Source: Pictodentalium vernedei (taxonomy: Eukaryota; Mollusca; Scaphopoda; Dentaliida; Dentaliidae). Taken from it: DNA of 64,000 nucleotides. Below, piece after piece: positions 9,193 to 19,898 of the stretch. Each line of letters begins with the position of its first letter. Positions within the stretch are counted from its first letter, which is position 1. Location: the NCBI GenBank assembly GCA_031216915.1, contig CM062297.1:183280083-183344082 (forward strand). Direction: 5' to 3'. Below the pieces are notes generated by a model. The model saw nothing but the letters and a program-made list of their open reading frames with translations, did no database searches and had not been told where the DNA came from. The position numbers were made by a program, and so were the translations under genes.

Positions 9193-11303
9193 CAGACCTG
9201 TTAACCTCTGAAGGTGACTGTCAGTGAGATTTTGATGAGCTCTCAGTGAGATTTGGATGCTTGTCGGTGAGATTTTTGCGCGCAGCCAATTCATCAATAT
9301 TTTCCTTGCTATGCCTCCCACAGTCCCCCAACCCAAATGCATTATATATTTCATTTTAATAATTTATTTTAACACTTTTAATGGTATTTGTAAGTAAAAG
9401 CATACAAATATGGATATCACTGGGACATGACCCCCCTCCCAACACACACACAAATGTGAGTGGATGCCTATCTAGCCTTTGCCTGTAACCCCCCCCCCCC
9501 TCCCTCCTCAGTCCAGCCATTTTTCCTTGCTCATGCATGCCCATCCCGGTGCTTCAATACATGGAGGCTGAAACATCTTGGGCCGAAACATCCCAGGCCC
9601 AAAACGTTCAAGAACCAACACAAGCATTCCTTCTTCATTCATGCCATTTATTCATGTAAATTCTTTTTTCAATCTGTACATTTTTAGTGAGAAAATATTC
9701 ATTCTTATTATCTTTTGACAGGTTTTATTGTACAATAAAAATTACTCGGTGCTAACAATACATATCGTTTTGTTTAAAAAAAAACACCTGTTGTTGCCGG
9801 TACAACGAAGTTGTGTGTGACTGTGGTAATTTCGTTTTCGTTTTTTATTAAAAAAATATTTGAACTGTGTTTTGTATTACTCACGTTAGAGAAGGTGCCC
9901 TCAGTATTCATAACTCCCATTGTGAAAAAAAAAAAAAAAATAATCCTGGTGGTTCAAAATGAAGACAAAATACTCTGCTGGACATGGTTGTTCTGAATCT
10001 GTTTGTATATAAGTAAGGGGAGGTAACTTAATTCTTGTGATATCTCACAACAGATTTTTTTTCTGTTTTCAACAAACATTCAATTATATTTTTTTTTACA
10101 CAAAACGGATAAATTTGGTATGAACCATAAGAATAGTATATATAAAAGGTCAGCTGAAGTTAATTATACTTGAGAGATTATGTTTTTGTTTAATTTATAT
10201 TTTGAGTTTATATAATTTTGATTTCACGTAACCACGACAGTATGAAAATATATTTGGCATACAATGCATTTGAAAAAAAAAAATGTCACATTTCACATTG
10301 ATCATCATTCACACTTCTGATCTCAGAGCGTGAAGACCTTGTTTATAACAATGGAAAACCTGGAATTGCCGGATCGTCTTAGGAAAGCCATCTCAGCTCT
10401 GGGCGTCTCTTGTCCCATCTCTTGGACTATCCAGGAAATGGGCAAGAGCGTTCATCTGAACCTGGAATTTAGAGTTGAAGAAGAGAACACCACAACACCA
10501 CCCTCTTTGGGGAGAGGTAGTACCCTTGGCGAGAGGATCCCCTCTCCCACTGGTCCTCAGCCGAAGAGGCACGGAGGCCCTTAGAAGAGGAAAAAGAAGA
10601 AGAGCCCATCAACCAAGCGCAGGGACGCCTGGCGCTTGGAGGCATTCCGGAACAGGAAGACAGAGTTGAGTGAGGGGGTGGAGGCTCTGGAGGCAGTTCC
10701 CCTCCTAGTCCCACTGGTACACCCAATCAACTGCCGGCTCCGGAGCCGGTACAGTTGGATGAGGAATGTCAAGTGGAGACTGAGGAGGAACTGGAAGTTG
10801 CTTTTTCACCGCCTCCCACCCCTCACTCCCCCTTCCTTCACTACCGGAAAGCCCGGGAGCGGTAAAGCCACCAACCACTATGGAGACCATTATGAGAGAG
10901 ATAGAGATGGCCAAAGCAGCACAGGAAAGAGCAAGAGAGTATCTAAAAGAACACGGCTCTACACCACCATCACCTGCCTCATCACCATCACCATGCCAAC
11001 CTCCAAAGAAGAAGAGCCGCAAAAAGGCCAGAAGGGGATAGACCTTCTTTCCTCCTTCCTTTTTCTTCTTCAACATGCCTAAACATGTGGAAACCCATCA
11101 CCTACAGCCACTGAGGGTCGAAAGGGGCTTGTCCCCCAAATCGTCCCTGCGCGCCAAACCATTTCTTTCGATTTGTGATGGATTTCAGGACAACTATTTT
11201 GAAAAGTGTCAAATTGGGAGGAAATAGGATGTGACCATGAGAGCATGAGTTGGTGCCTCAAACCGGGAGACTCACGGTGAAACTGGGAGAGTTAACAGGT
11301 CTG
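9193..11303. mobile_element. hAT-like DNA element carrying a retroelement ORF1-like gene
   Basis: Perfect 13-bp terminal inverted repeat CAGACCTGTTAAC / GTTAACAGGTCTG flanked by a perfect 8-bp direct repeat TGCACATC (9185-9192 and 11304-11311). An 8-bp duplication with CAG...CTG ends is diagnostic of the hAT superfamily. Length 2111 bp. No hAT transposase was found; the only coding remnant is at 10330-11041, which is unrelated to hAT transposases. Contains a C-rich tract near 9489-9503. Confidence 0.8.
10330..11041 (+). pseudogene. Broken retroelement ORF1-like coding region
   Basis: Starts at ATG 10330 (a second ATG follows within eight codons). The N-terminal part has the segment SWTIQEMGKSVHLNLEFRV, then a Ser/Pro-rich stretch, then an in-frame TAG at 10582-10584, and in the same frame a basic block with KKSPSTKRRDAWRLEAF. 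After the G-run near 10670 the sensible frame shifts to an acidic, Pro-rich stretch (reads EETEEELEVAF-like), and near 10866 shifts again to a frame ending in a lysine-rich tail KKKSRKKARRG and a stop at 11039-11041. The combination of a short hydrophobic beta-like segment plus an SPS-RRD basic block is what I recall from ORF1/gag-like proteins of invertebrate retroelements; the exact family is not known to me. GC-richer than its surroundings. One amber codon and two frameshifts make it a pseudogene, sitting wholly inside the hAT-like element. Confidence 0.6.
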
Positions 11304-11353
11304 TGCACATCACACAAATCAACGACATGACTGTTAATAACTTTGTCATTGTA

Positions 11354-11599
11354 CAGTGCGGTCACCGTAGACTGGTCACTTTCCACGGAGTGGGCAATAT
11401 TTTTATGGACGCAATAATATTAGATTCCAAACACTAAAATTATAGGAATAATCATCAGAAATTTAATTAATGAAGAACTGGGTACAGCCCGGTGCTTCAT
11501 TAATTAAAGTTTTGCTGGTGATTTTTATTACCTGGTAAACGCATGCATGGACATCACTACCCACCCATGGATTACGACCAGTCTACAGTGACTGCACTG
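11354..11599. mobile_element. MITE with 24-bp terminal inverted repeats
   Basis: CAGTGCGGTCACCGTAGACT at the left, mirrored with two mismatches at the right end (11576-11599). The centre has the hairpin ACTGGGTACAGCCCGGTGC flanked by TTAATTAATGAAG / CTTCATTAATTAA. A truncated relative is at 47262-47421. Confidence 0.75.
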
Positions 11600-11666
11600 A
11601 AATTATGACACACAATTACACGGTAGACTTTTTCCATTAATATGATTGCAGTTTTGACAACACTAT

Positions 11667-11880
11667 TTAACCCCCTTCACTCTGATGTCAAAATACCAAA
11701 ATTTCAGAAAGCTGTTTTTTTCCCATAATGCATCTAGAAATTTAACCAATTCAATCTCGTTTGACAGAGCTCAATGAGCTCTGTCAAACGAGATTGAATT
11801 GGTTAAATTTCTAGTTGCATTATGGTAAATTTTTTCTGCCTGAAATTTAGATATTTTGACATCAGTGTGCAGGGGGTTAA
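11667..11880. mobile_element. piggyBac-like TTAA MITE (type B) with central hairpin
   Basis: TTAA at both ends; termini CCCCCTTCACTCTGATGTC and the mirror GACATCAGTGTGCAGGGGG. Long central palindrome around GACAGAGCTCAATGAGCTC with arms extending to TTTCTAG. Different termini from type A but the same GAGCTC-N3-GAGCTC centre. Confidence 0.8.
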
Positions 11881-12127
11881 TTGAATCACAATGTACACAG
11901 ATGGACACTCAGAAATGAAGAATTTCATATACCAACCGGAAGTAATTCACATTATTAGTCTCCACAGCGTAGAAGAGTTCATGGAATCAGGTGGAGATAA
12001 TCTATTTATCGGTAGAGCCTATAGTAGGTATGGTGATGTTTCTCATTCATCTGATCACTCAAGGAACACATTAGGGTTATTATGTCCCTTGAATGTAACA
12101 AGGTACCATCTGCAAAAGAAGAATGGG
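11881..12127. other. Unassigned spacer
   Basis: No gene. A half hairpin related to 3713-3778 is visible at 12060-12120. Confidence 0.4.
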
Positions 12128-13553
12128 TTAACTGGTTGAGTGCTAATGGTTTATCAAGGCTCTACTGAAAAGTTCTGAAAACCACTTTAGTGCCTCTACA
12201 CTGTGTGCCAGGGACCAGCCGTGAGGGCGACTAGGGCGATTAAGTCTCCCTTCTAAGCCCAAAGTCGCCTAGAAAAATAGTCGGGGCGATTACAAGTCAC
12301 CCTCTAAAAATTGGCCAAAATGAGAAAAGGCTGAACTGAGTGATGCGAGGTTTACATGAAAACGAGTATTTTCAGAAATCGAATGTGCTCGAGTGTGATA
12401 AATGGGCATTTTAATTCGTCAAATAAACGTCCATTTATTTGAAATCACACGACAAGCAATTGTCCATTGTCGCTTTTGGCAGATTTTTTTATTTCTATTT
12501 TGTTGCGTTCCAGTCGGAGCTTCAAGTGTCGAAACGAAAATAGGTGACTTACGCGACTCAACAAAACAACCCAGTTTGAAAGTAGGTTACGTTGCTTAGG
12601 ATGCCGAAAATGTATATACAACGGACGTATTTTATAACACATTATTTTCATTTCGATTTGCTGACGACTGTTAACTGTTGGGCTGTCTATTCCCAGAAAA
12701 ACACGAATGGAATTGAAACACATGAAAAAAAGCTTTAGTGATGTAAAGAAAAGCTTTGTACAGGACACAAGTGTGCATGTGGACGATCTTGAAAAAGGGT
12801 CCTCCTAAACATCGGGATGACATGAAATGACGCGGAATGACACCGGAATGCCATAAAAATGATGCGGAATGACATTTCTTTTACAAAATACTCGAACACC
12901 AGAATGTATTTTGTTTATTAACTAACAAAGTACCTCCCAAGCAACCTTCTTACATCTGGTCCTGTTCACACTTTCAGACTTAGGAAATTATTAGCTTAGT
13001 AGACTTTGTTGAAAGGCAACCACAGGAGGGTGATGGGGGATTGGCACGAAGAAGAGGTGAGGGGTCACGAAGGAGAAGGTAGCAGTGGGGGATTTTCAGT
13101 CAATAATTACTTTGTGATTTTTTAACCTGGCACAGATGCATCATAGACAACTGGACCTGGATTATTTGTACGTTAATGGAGGACCATAAATTGAAAATAT
13201 GAAGGGGCGGCGGGGGTGGTACATGAATATTCTTAATTTTCCCCACTTGCCTATGAAGTCTCCCTACATGACTCTGCAGTCTCCCTATTTTTTTCTGGAG
13301 GGAGACTTGAAGTCTCCCTAAAATTCCCCCCTAGGCTGGTCCCTGCTGTGTGCATCAGCTTGTTTGTGTAGTAATAGATAAAGAAATGTTCATATAAATT
13401 GTTTTGTTACAATTTATTAGAGAGTGCAATAGGCATGATGAACAAAATATTTCTAAACTACGGCTCGACGTGCTGGCAGCATTGTATCTTTGGAAAAAAA
13501 TTACTCATGTTACAAATCCCCTTAAAAAAATAATTTAGTACTCTACCAGTTAA
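12128..13553. mobile_element. Older hairpin MITE (CTGGTAGAG family) split by a hAT-like element
   Basis: TTAACTGGTTGAGTGCT at the left and AGTACTCTACCAGTTAA at the right with TTAA at both ends. The family's GTTACAATTTATTAGAGAGTGC half-hairpin remains at about 13400-13430. The middle is occupied by the insertion 12209-13345. Confidence 0.7.
12209..13345. mobile_element. hAT-like non-autonomous element
   Basis: Terminal inverted repeat CAGGGACCAGCC / GGCTGGTCCCTG with a perfect 8-bp direct repeat CTGTGTGC on both sides (12201-12208, 13346-13353). Length 1137 bp. Subterminal regions contain repeated AGTCTCCC motifs in both orientations. The longest frame (107 codons, minus strand, 12445-12768) has no recognisable domain. 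Non-autonomous. Confidence 0.9.
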
Positions 13554-14021
13554 GCCAACACATCAAATAACTTCCCTCTAACGCAATTTGTTTCTCAAAA
13601 GATGCTGCAACTTAAAGTATGTCTTCAATGCCATAGCTCTGAGCTCAGCATGCCACTGGTAAAATTTCCAGATGCTGTATGATAATAACTAGATAGGTGT
13701 AAAAAACAACAGACTCCAGCAGCTTTACATGAGAAGAAAAAATAGCTCTTTGGTTATGTTGTGGGAGGGCTCATTTTGTCCTCAGATGCAAAGAAATGGT
13801 ATTTCTCAGATTTAATTTTCTAAATTTACTCACATGCTGCCGATCATGTCTGTGAGTCCCGAACAAACTTTGGACGCTACTGCAAAACATTATTTCATGG
13901 AAAGCTCTTGGAAGAGATTTTCACGACATATTGTTTGGGACTGAAACTATTAGTAGAGGAAAAACATAATTAATTTTCCTGTATTGCATCAGCGTTTCCA
14001 CCTGGAAGCAAGTAGTCTGTG
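13554..14021. other. Unassigned spacer
   Basis: No gene or repeat family recognised. Confidence 0.4.
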
Positions 14022-14726
14022 GTCAAGCCTGGAAATACGCAGACTGTCATCGGCAGGGTGAATTTGATGATGCTACCCTTCTCAGCAGGGTAGCGTCACT
14101 AAATTTACCCTCTCTGAACTTCAATCTGAATCAAGGTTCCAGGCCTAAAGAGAAAGAGGTACCCAGAGGATAAATTGGCCCACTGTATTGGATAGCATAT
14201 TGGCATCAACAAATTCACCCTCAGGACCTCATTCTACAAATGACAAATTGCTCATAGGTATCACTGAACTAAATATTTGAATTAGAAATACCTGCCTTGA
14301 AATGATGCACACGGAAGTGATGCAATCTATAAAAATAAACAGCCTTGAGATAATAAATTGTTTCAATAAATGTTTGAAGCATTCTATTGACATCTTGCAT
14401 TATTGATGAATATTCCAGATAAAAAAGAGGGTGATTTGATGACTTTTGGACCTAAAAAATACAATTTACATTTGGTGTGTTTTTGTAGGGAATTCCCTGA
14501 AAAATATGTGCACGTGACCGGTACTTCCTTTGTTGTCAATTTTTATCTCTTATTTGTTGCATGACCCCTTGTTTTGGGGTCAGAAAAAGTTGTCTGAAAG
14601 GCTATACTTGACAAAGATATTTGAATGCCAAAATTAAAGTGACGCGATATTTTTTTTTGCCTGAACGTTATAATGGTCGTCTATGGAAAAATATTTAGTT
14701 CTGTGATACCTATTTCCAGGCTTGAC
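14022..14726. mobile_element. Foldback MITE with a second element inserted in its right arm
   Basis: GTCAAGCCTGGAAATA at the left mirrors TATTTCCAGGCTTGAC at the right. Internal blocks (TAAATTTACCCTCTCTGAAC, AGAAAGAGGTACCCAGAGGA, GGACCTCATTCTACAAATG) recur at 21750-21990, 39247-39505 and 47700-47905. The right arm is interrupted by 14256-14711. Confidence 0.7.
14256..14711. mobile_element. MITE with AGGTATCAC termini
   Basis: AGGTATCACTGAACTAAAT at the left and the mirror ATTTAGTTCTGTGATACCT at the right, about 22 bp of inverted repeat with one mismatch. Removing it restores the right arm of the foldback element around it. Superfamily uncertain. Confidence 0.7.
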
Positions 14727-14827
14727 TATGGTGAAATAGGAGCTAGTAACCAATGCTTGGGATGGAAGTCCTCTAAAATTGGCAACATGGGTAAAAAGGA
14801 TTGGCTGGACTTTACTTTATATCCATC

Positions 14828-14893
14828 TTGGCGTCATGAGTAGCCAGTGTGCAGAAATATGTGACCTGAAACACAAATAAATAAATAAATAAC
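14828..14893 (+). mobile_element. SINE tail fragment
   Basis: Contains CATGAGTAGCCAGTGTGCAG, GTGACCTGAAACACAAATAA and an (AATA)n tail, matching the 3' end of the SINEs. The rest is missing. Confidence 0.6.
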
Positions 14894-15102
14894 AGATGAT
14901 ACTAACTGAGCTGCTGCAATAGAAATAATTATTGCATGCAATCAACATAAGACTTGAAGTACATTGGTCTGGGCATATTTTGTGTGATTCTATTTTACAA
15001 TCACCATTTCATTTTTGATGTTCACTTCTCAAGTTCAAAATGTCTGAAAATTTGAAAGAAGTAAATGGTGTAAAGTCAGGCAGTTTCGTTGGCATTGTAT
15101 AA

Positions 15103-15470
15103 CAGGCCTGGCATTCTTAAAAGGGCTAAAAATCGCTCTCCTCAAGCTTACAAAAGGTAAAAGTGGCAAAATGAAGTTGTACTATTAATGAATTCTGCCT
15201 AGTGGGCTTTGTTACATTTTATTTGGTGCTGCTAACCAGGTAGTCTCTGTGAGACAGCTACACTAAGCCTCCTACACCTCCAGACCTTGGCCATATTGCA
15301 GAGACCACTAACATAGCAGCGATCTGAAAACATGTGGGTTTTAGGAATAGGCTGTTGTGGTAATCATTATTTTCTAAGGCAAGCTAGGAGGGCTATTTTT
15401 CACCCTCCACAGTTTTTTTAAGCCGAGCAGTAGGCGAGCGAATAAATCGCCCTCCTGAAAATGCCAGGCT
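15103..15470. mobile_element. hAT-like MITE
   Basis: CAGGCCTGGCATTC at the left is mirrored by AATGCCAGGCT at the right. Flanking 8-bp repeats TTGTATAA (15095-15102) and TCGTATAA (15471-15478) differ at one base. Subterminal motifs ATCGCTCTCCT and ATCGCCCTCCT are also mirrored. Confidence 0.7.
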
Positions 15471-15478
15471 TCGTATAA

Positions 15479-16682
15479 CCACGTTTCTCAGCCAAAAAAG
15501 TTAGATTTTAAGGTTAACTTATAATTTATATCTGGCATTGTACTACAACACACATGAAAATTTCTTTCCTGCTACTATTCACAGTGGCTAGCTATATCCA
15601 TTATCATGCTTGGCAGCTTGATGAAACATAAATGTGTGCATAGAATATGTTTATGTTTTGTTTAGACATCAGGAAAATTGGTTCTTGTTCAATTTTATGA
15701 TCTATACTGACTGTGTGGTCAGGTAATGACCTCTGGGCATGTATAAAGATCAATGTAGTTTACCACCAACCGTTAGTTCTGATTATAATCAGTCAGAATT
15801 GGTAACTGATTACATACACTTCAAAACCCATGAAATAGGAAGAGAATGGTCAAGATTTAACACATTTATCAATGTCAGTCTTCAGAATAGCTGATAAAAA
15901 AGTTAGCAGGCTGTCTATAGTGGAATTGATGGATACAGCCAACAATATTTCAAATGTTTTCTTAGTCTTCTCTTCATATACTCAGCTTCAGTAGAGTGTA
16001 TTTTACACAACATTGTCCTTTATCTTGCAATCAATCGATTTTTCCCCTGATACAAGCTAAAAGATCTAGAATGATTCAAATTTGTAACAGCGACAGTAAC
16101 TTCAGTGAGCATGTGTGGTCATTCAAATCAGAAAGAGAATGTTTTCATCTGCACTTATCCAAAACTGATTACACATATTAAGGTCACCATTTTGATAACA
16201 GTAATTACATGACAAATAAATCACCATCTCAGCAAAATAAATTAGATTAGATCAACTTTTGCAGTAATATTTTTATGCAGGCCAACCATGCAATAAAGAA
16301 GAAAAATAAAACAAGGAAACAACTTTGGCAGTTATAGTACAGGTGGAACAATGAATGGGGATTGCATCATGCACAGCTCAAGATCATAATGCCATGAATG
16401 GTTGTCAAAATGTGAACAAGTCAAGAAAAGGGGGAATATTTTAAGATAAATTGGTAATAACCACCAAATGGGTTTCCAAGATGGTAAAATAAATTTATCA
16501 TCACGCTATGTGTTGATCAAGCAACTGGTATCAATCCTCGATGGTATCTCTATTATGTTTTGTGGCTTCAGTTTGTTCTAGAAACGTGTAATGAAAAGAA
16601 AATCTAGTGTTTTTGAGTGGATACCGATCTTTTCCAGCAATAATTCATCACATATTCACCCTGAATTGATGCATGAAACCCG
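15479..16682. other. Unassigned 1.2-kb stretch
   Basis: AT-rich with no palindrome, tandem repeat or recognisable exon. The longest frames (about 60 codons) have no supporting features. One of the longest apparently unique stretches in the window. Confidence 0.45.
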
Positions 16683-16850
16683 CTAGTCCAGACTTGGCCT
16701 GAAAGTCCGTAATATAAGTTTTTGGTTTGGTACATCCTTTGAAAGGACGTACCAAACCCAAAATATAAGTTTTTGGTTTGGTACATCCTTTGAAAGGACA
16801 TACCAAACCCAAAACTTATATTGCGGCCTTTCCGGCCATGTTTGGACTAG
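16683..16850. mobile_element. Tc1/mariner-like palindromic MITE with duplicated hairpin
   Basis: CTAGTCCAGACTTGGCC at the left and the mirror GGCCATGTTTGGACTAG at the right, with TA at both edges. The inner hairpin TTTGGTACATCCTTTGAAAG plus mirror occurs twice in tandem (about 16728-16790). The open frames here are repeat by-products. Confidence 0.7.
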
Positions 16851-17076
16851 AAACTCGGCAACTAAATCAGATCGCAAGATGCTCTCTGTTCTGTGTATAG
16901 ATCGAATCACTTCTGCGTATCAATGATTCAATGCACTGTTTAATTTCATGCATGTATTCAAGGTTGAAGCGAGTGGAATTATCAGATTCTTATAAAAAGC
17001 GTATAATAAAAAGAAAATCTAGTGCTTTTGGGTGGAATACCAAAAATTTATCTCACTTGTGACCGAGACAAATGGT

Positions 17077-18033
17077 TATTTCTTATCAACCTACCTCAAT
17101 TGTTTACTACAGGCTTGCACTACAGTGGAAGAACCTAGCTCGGATAAAATACTCTCTATTTTAATCTTTCCCAAGAGATTTGGGAAAGAAAAGTGGTGTA
17201 AAAACACCACGAAAAAATAAGCCAAAACTGGGTCGAGCACCATCGGCGCACACCCAGTATGGGACGCTCTTCCATAGTACAAATCCACGACTACCGTGCG
17301 TCAATTCGTCATTCTTTTGATTATCCGCACACGTGGTGGATGTGTGCCATCTTGCTCCGTAACAGTGATATTTTAACTCGTCGATAATGGTTTTCCTGTG
17401 ACTTGAATTATGGATCTGAAGATCGTATAATAACAGGACTGTGTTTATATATTCTCGTTTATATTTTCAACCACATTCTCATTGTATATTATTTACTATT
17501 CCGTTTTCGCGAATGTTTTGTTTTCGACATCACGCGATTCGACAATGAATTTTTCGGTTGATGAATTTAATTGTTATTGGAGTTAGGTGTCAATCAGGAA
17601 CTGTCTGGACAGGATTTCTTCACTCTGTTGAGGGCTGAATTTCTGTTTTTTTGGTCCCTGTTGACCGTCTGGGTTCTGTCGTGTACCCACCGTTTTTTTT
17701 TTTCTGCCACCTTCTCTCGTAGTTGAGGGTGTTCTTCTACTTTATGTTTCTGTTGAGTTCACCTTTTTCTTGTACTGCTCTCACCTCTGTTATTTCGAGT
17801 TCAGTTCCTTCAGGGCAAATCCTTTTGCCCTCGCCTTGGTGCGTTCTCGTGGCCGTTTCTTCCACACCCGCGGGTGGTGTGGAGGAACGCTGTCGTTTCG
17901 GGAGCCTCCTGACTTGACCACGTCTGGTGTGAGTTTACCCCCTCCATGGGGGGATGTGCAGCTCCCCCCGCCCCTGCAGGAGGGGGGGACACTGTCGTTT
18001 TGGGGCCCCCCAACTCGACCACGTCTGGTGTGA
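17077..18033 (+). mobile_element. Left-end fragment of a second DIRS-like element
   Basis: TTTCTTATCAACCTACC followed by about 230 bp that matches the left inverted terminal repeat of the DIRS element at 53333 (landmarks CAATTGTTTACTACAGGCTT, GGATAAAATACTCTCTATTT, AAGCCAAAACTGGGTCGAG). Further in, the segment at 17580-18033 matches the start of that element's gag region (GTTAGGTGTCA, CCATGGGGGGATGTGCAG). It ends abruptly near 18033, has no RT, and its CTGTCGTTT...CACGTCTGGTGTGA block is duplicated (17888-17933 and 17991-18033). The ITR is clearly diverged from the other copy, so this is a separate subfamily. Confidence 0.8.
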
Positions 18034-18300
18034 TGCCATGTGCTAATGCATTGCAAATTATGCCTTGTTGCACCCACAAGATGAATTATATCCATCCATT
18101 TTTTACTCCTGTCCACACGAGTCATGTGAGGTCACCATGGTTTGTTTGTCTGTCTGTTTGTCTGTATAATATATCAATAATCATTGGAGTTCCAGTGGGT
18201 AAACTGGACACATGTTGGATCTGTGGTGTCCTCAAGTTTACACTTCAAGGTTTATAGGTCAAAGTTCAAGGCCATGCATCATCCTTTCCTTGCAACTTTC
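18034..18300. other. Spacer with short TGTCTG repeats
   Basis: A half hairpin (18034-18080) related to 3713-3778 and a TTTGTCTG microsatellite at 18137-18163. No gene. Confidence 0.4.
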
Positions 18301-18309
18301 ATGTTTGTG

Positions 18310-18510
18310 TATACAGAAAGAACCCTGTTAATTGAATAGCTGCTTTTCCAATGAGAATGATTCAGTTAACGAGAGTATTCATTTAACAGGGATTTGGTGG
18401 CTTTCCCAAGTAACCTGTATTCTAGACATAATGTGGGCATTTAATCTATTATATCTTGTTTGACAGAGCTCATTGAGCTCTGCCAAACAAGATATAATAA
18501 ATGCCTGCAT
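18310..18510. mobile_element. Pogo-like MITE remnant with GAGCTC hairpin
   Basis: CCCTGTTAATTGAATAGC and ATTCATTTAACAGGG frame the first part; 18438-18500 is a near-perfect palindrome around TTGACAGAGCTCATTGAGCTC with arms ATTATATCTTG. Related to 36616-37045. Confidence 0.5.
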
Positions 18511-18634
18511 TGCATGCACTGAAGCCACATGATATTGTTTTGTTGAAAATTTTTTAAATATTTTTTTCTACTTCTCGAATAGTAAATTATGTGTTGCGGT
18601 TAATTCCTTAGATGAAGGTTAAATTCTAATTTGC

Positions 18635-18884
18635 GTAACCCTTTACCCAACGCAGACGATTTCAAAATTTATTATTTTAAATACCATTTTTTAAATTTTT
18701 AAAAAAAATTTCAAGAAAACCATATCATGAGACCCCTCTTTGGAACGAGCTCGACGAGCTCGTTCCATAGAGGGGTCACATGATATGGTTTTGTTGAAAT
18801 TCTTCGAAAAATAATATTTTTTTCAGCTGCGGAATTTGCATATTACGCGGGCGGATGCGGGCGATTCGTTGGGTAAAGGGTTAA
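18635..18884. mobile_element. piggyBac-like TTAA MITE (type A1)
   Basis: Termini CCCTTTACCCAACGCAGACG and mirror TTGGGTAAAGGG; right flank TTAA, left flank mutated to GTAA. Central palindrome 18706-18799 around TGGAACGAGCTCGACGAGCT. Orientation opposite to 5640-5887. Confidence 0.8.
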
Positions 18885-19368
18885 CTGTGATCATAATGGG
18901 AAATATTTTCTGCTTGTGTTTAGAAAGTGTTAAGTGTTAAGAAAAAATAATTCTGATGTCAAAGGGTTAATCAGAACCCAGATGTAGGCTTTCAGCATTG
19001 ACCCAGTTAAGGCATAGTGGAGTAGGTATAAGTTCAGCATAGTATGGAGTTAGAATGTCTGGGCTGTTATCTTGAGAATTTTGGAGTTTTACCGACTGAA
19101 AACAGCAGGCAACCACTTCAAGTTGATAAGCAAACTTGAACATTTTCCAGCACTATGCTAATTCATCATTCACAACCAAATTCATGACAGTTTGATGAAA
19201 ATGTGATAGCTCTAAAATGAGAAACATCATTCCATATTGAAAATATCTACCCTTGATCAGTATTAATCAATTAATCAGAAATAAAACAGTGGTTGAACAA
19301 GGATAAAAGTATTAAAATTGAGAGAAGATGGTGCTTTCAGATCAGCATTATACTAAAGTTAAGGCAGA
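18885..19368. other. Unassigned spacer
   Basis: No gene or repeat family recognised. Confidence 0.4.
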
Positions 19369-19898
19369 CACACTGGCATCCTCTTTATTGATATCTCTTA
19401 ATTGAATATTCCTATTAATTGCATATGACTTTCAAACACCAAACCATTTATTACACCATCAATACAAATTTGCCCTGCTAATTGCATATAAGACATAGAG
19501 TGAACTCCTGTGAACCCTTTACCTAACATGAAAAGCAGACAACACTTGCAGACAAAATTCTTGAATAACTAAATATTTTAATTTTTTGTCTCAAAAACAT
19601 AGCTTTTGAAACCTCATTGGAACAAGCTCATCAAGCTCGTTCCAATGAGGGGTCATATGCTATGTTTTTGAGACAAAATTTTTTTAAAATATTGAAAATT
19701 GAATGGGGATTTTTGTAAATAGCGCTGGCCGGTTTTGACCATTACATTGGGTAAAGGGTTAATTGAATAAAAATTTTGGAATCTGTCAAAGATTTCCTGT
19801 GACAACCACTGAATTCCCAACATTTATAGAATTTTTGGCCTCAACACATCTAATGCAGTCATTTAATCTATTATATCTTGTTTGACATAGCTCAGTCT
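19369..19898. mobile_element. Pogo-like MITE, truncated, with nested TTAA MITE
   Basis: CACTGGCATCCTCTTTATTG, TATCTCTTAATTGAATATTC and CCAAACCATTTATTACACC match 36616-37045 block by block. The right part stops inside the central palindrome (TTTGACATAGCTCAG, 19898). The copy is split at its CTCCTGTTAATTG site by 19511-19762. Confidence 0.7.
19511..19762. mobile_element. piggyBac-like TTAA MITE (type A2) nested in the pogo-like MITE
   Basis: CCCTTTACCTAACATGAAAA to GTTACATTGGGTAAAGGG-like mirror end; right TTAA (19759-19762), left flank TGAA. The uninterrupted relative at 36616-37045 shows TTAA at this exact position, so insertion into TTAA is directly visible. Central palindrome GGAACAAGCTCATCAAGCTC. 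Confidence 0.8.

Noticed and set aside
10469..11082. Overlapping minus-strand frames (85 and 123 codons)
   Set aside because: Shadows of the GC-rich ORF1-like region; composition low in complexity.
12445..12768. Transposase fragment of the hAT-like element
   Set aside because: The 107-codon frame shows no hAT dimerisation or RNase H-like motif.
17790..18125. Gly/Pro-rich frames on both strands
   Set aside because: They lie in the GC-rich duplicated part of the DIRS-like fragment and match gag DNA, not an independent gene.
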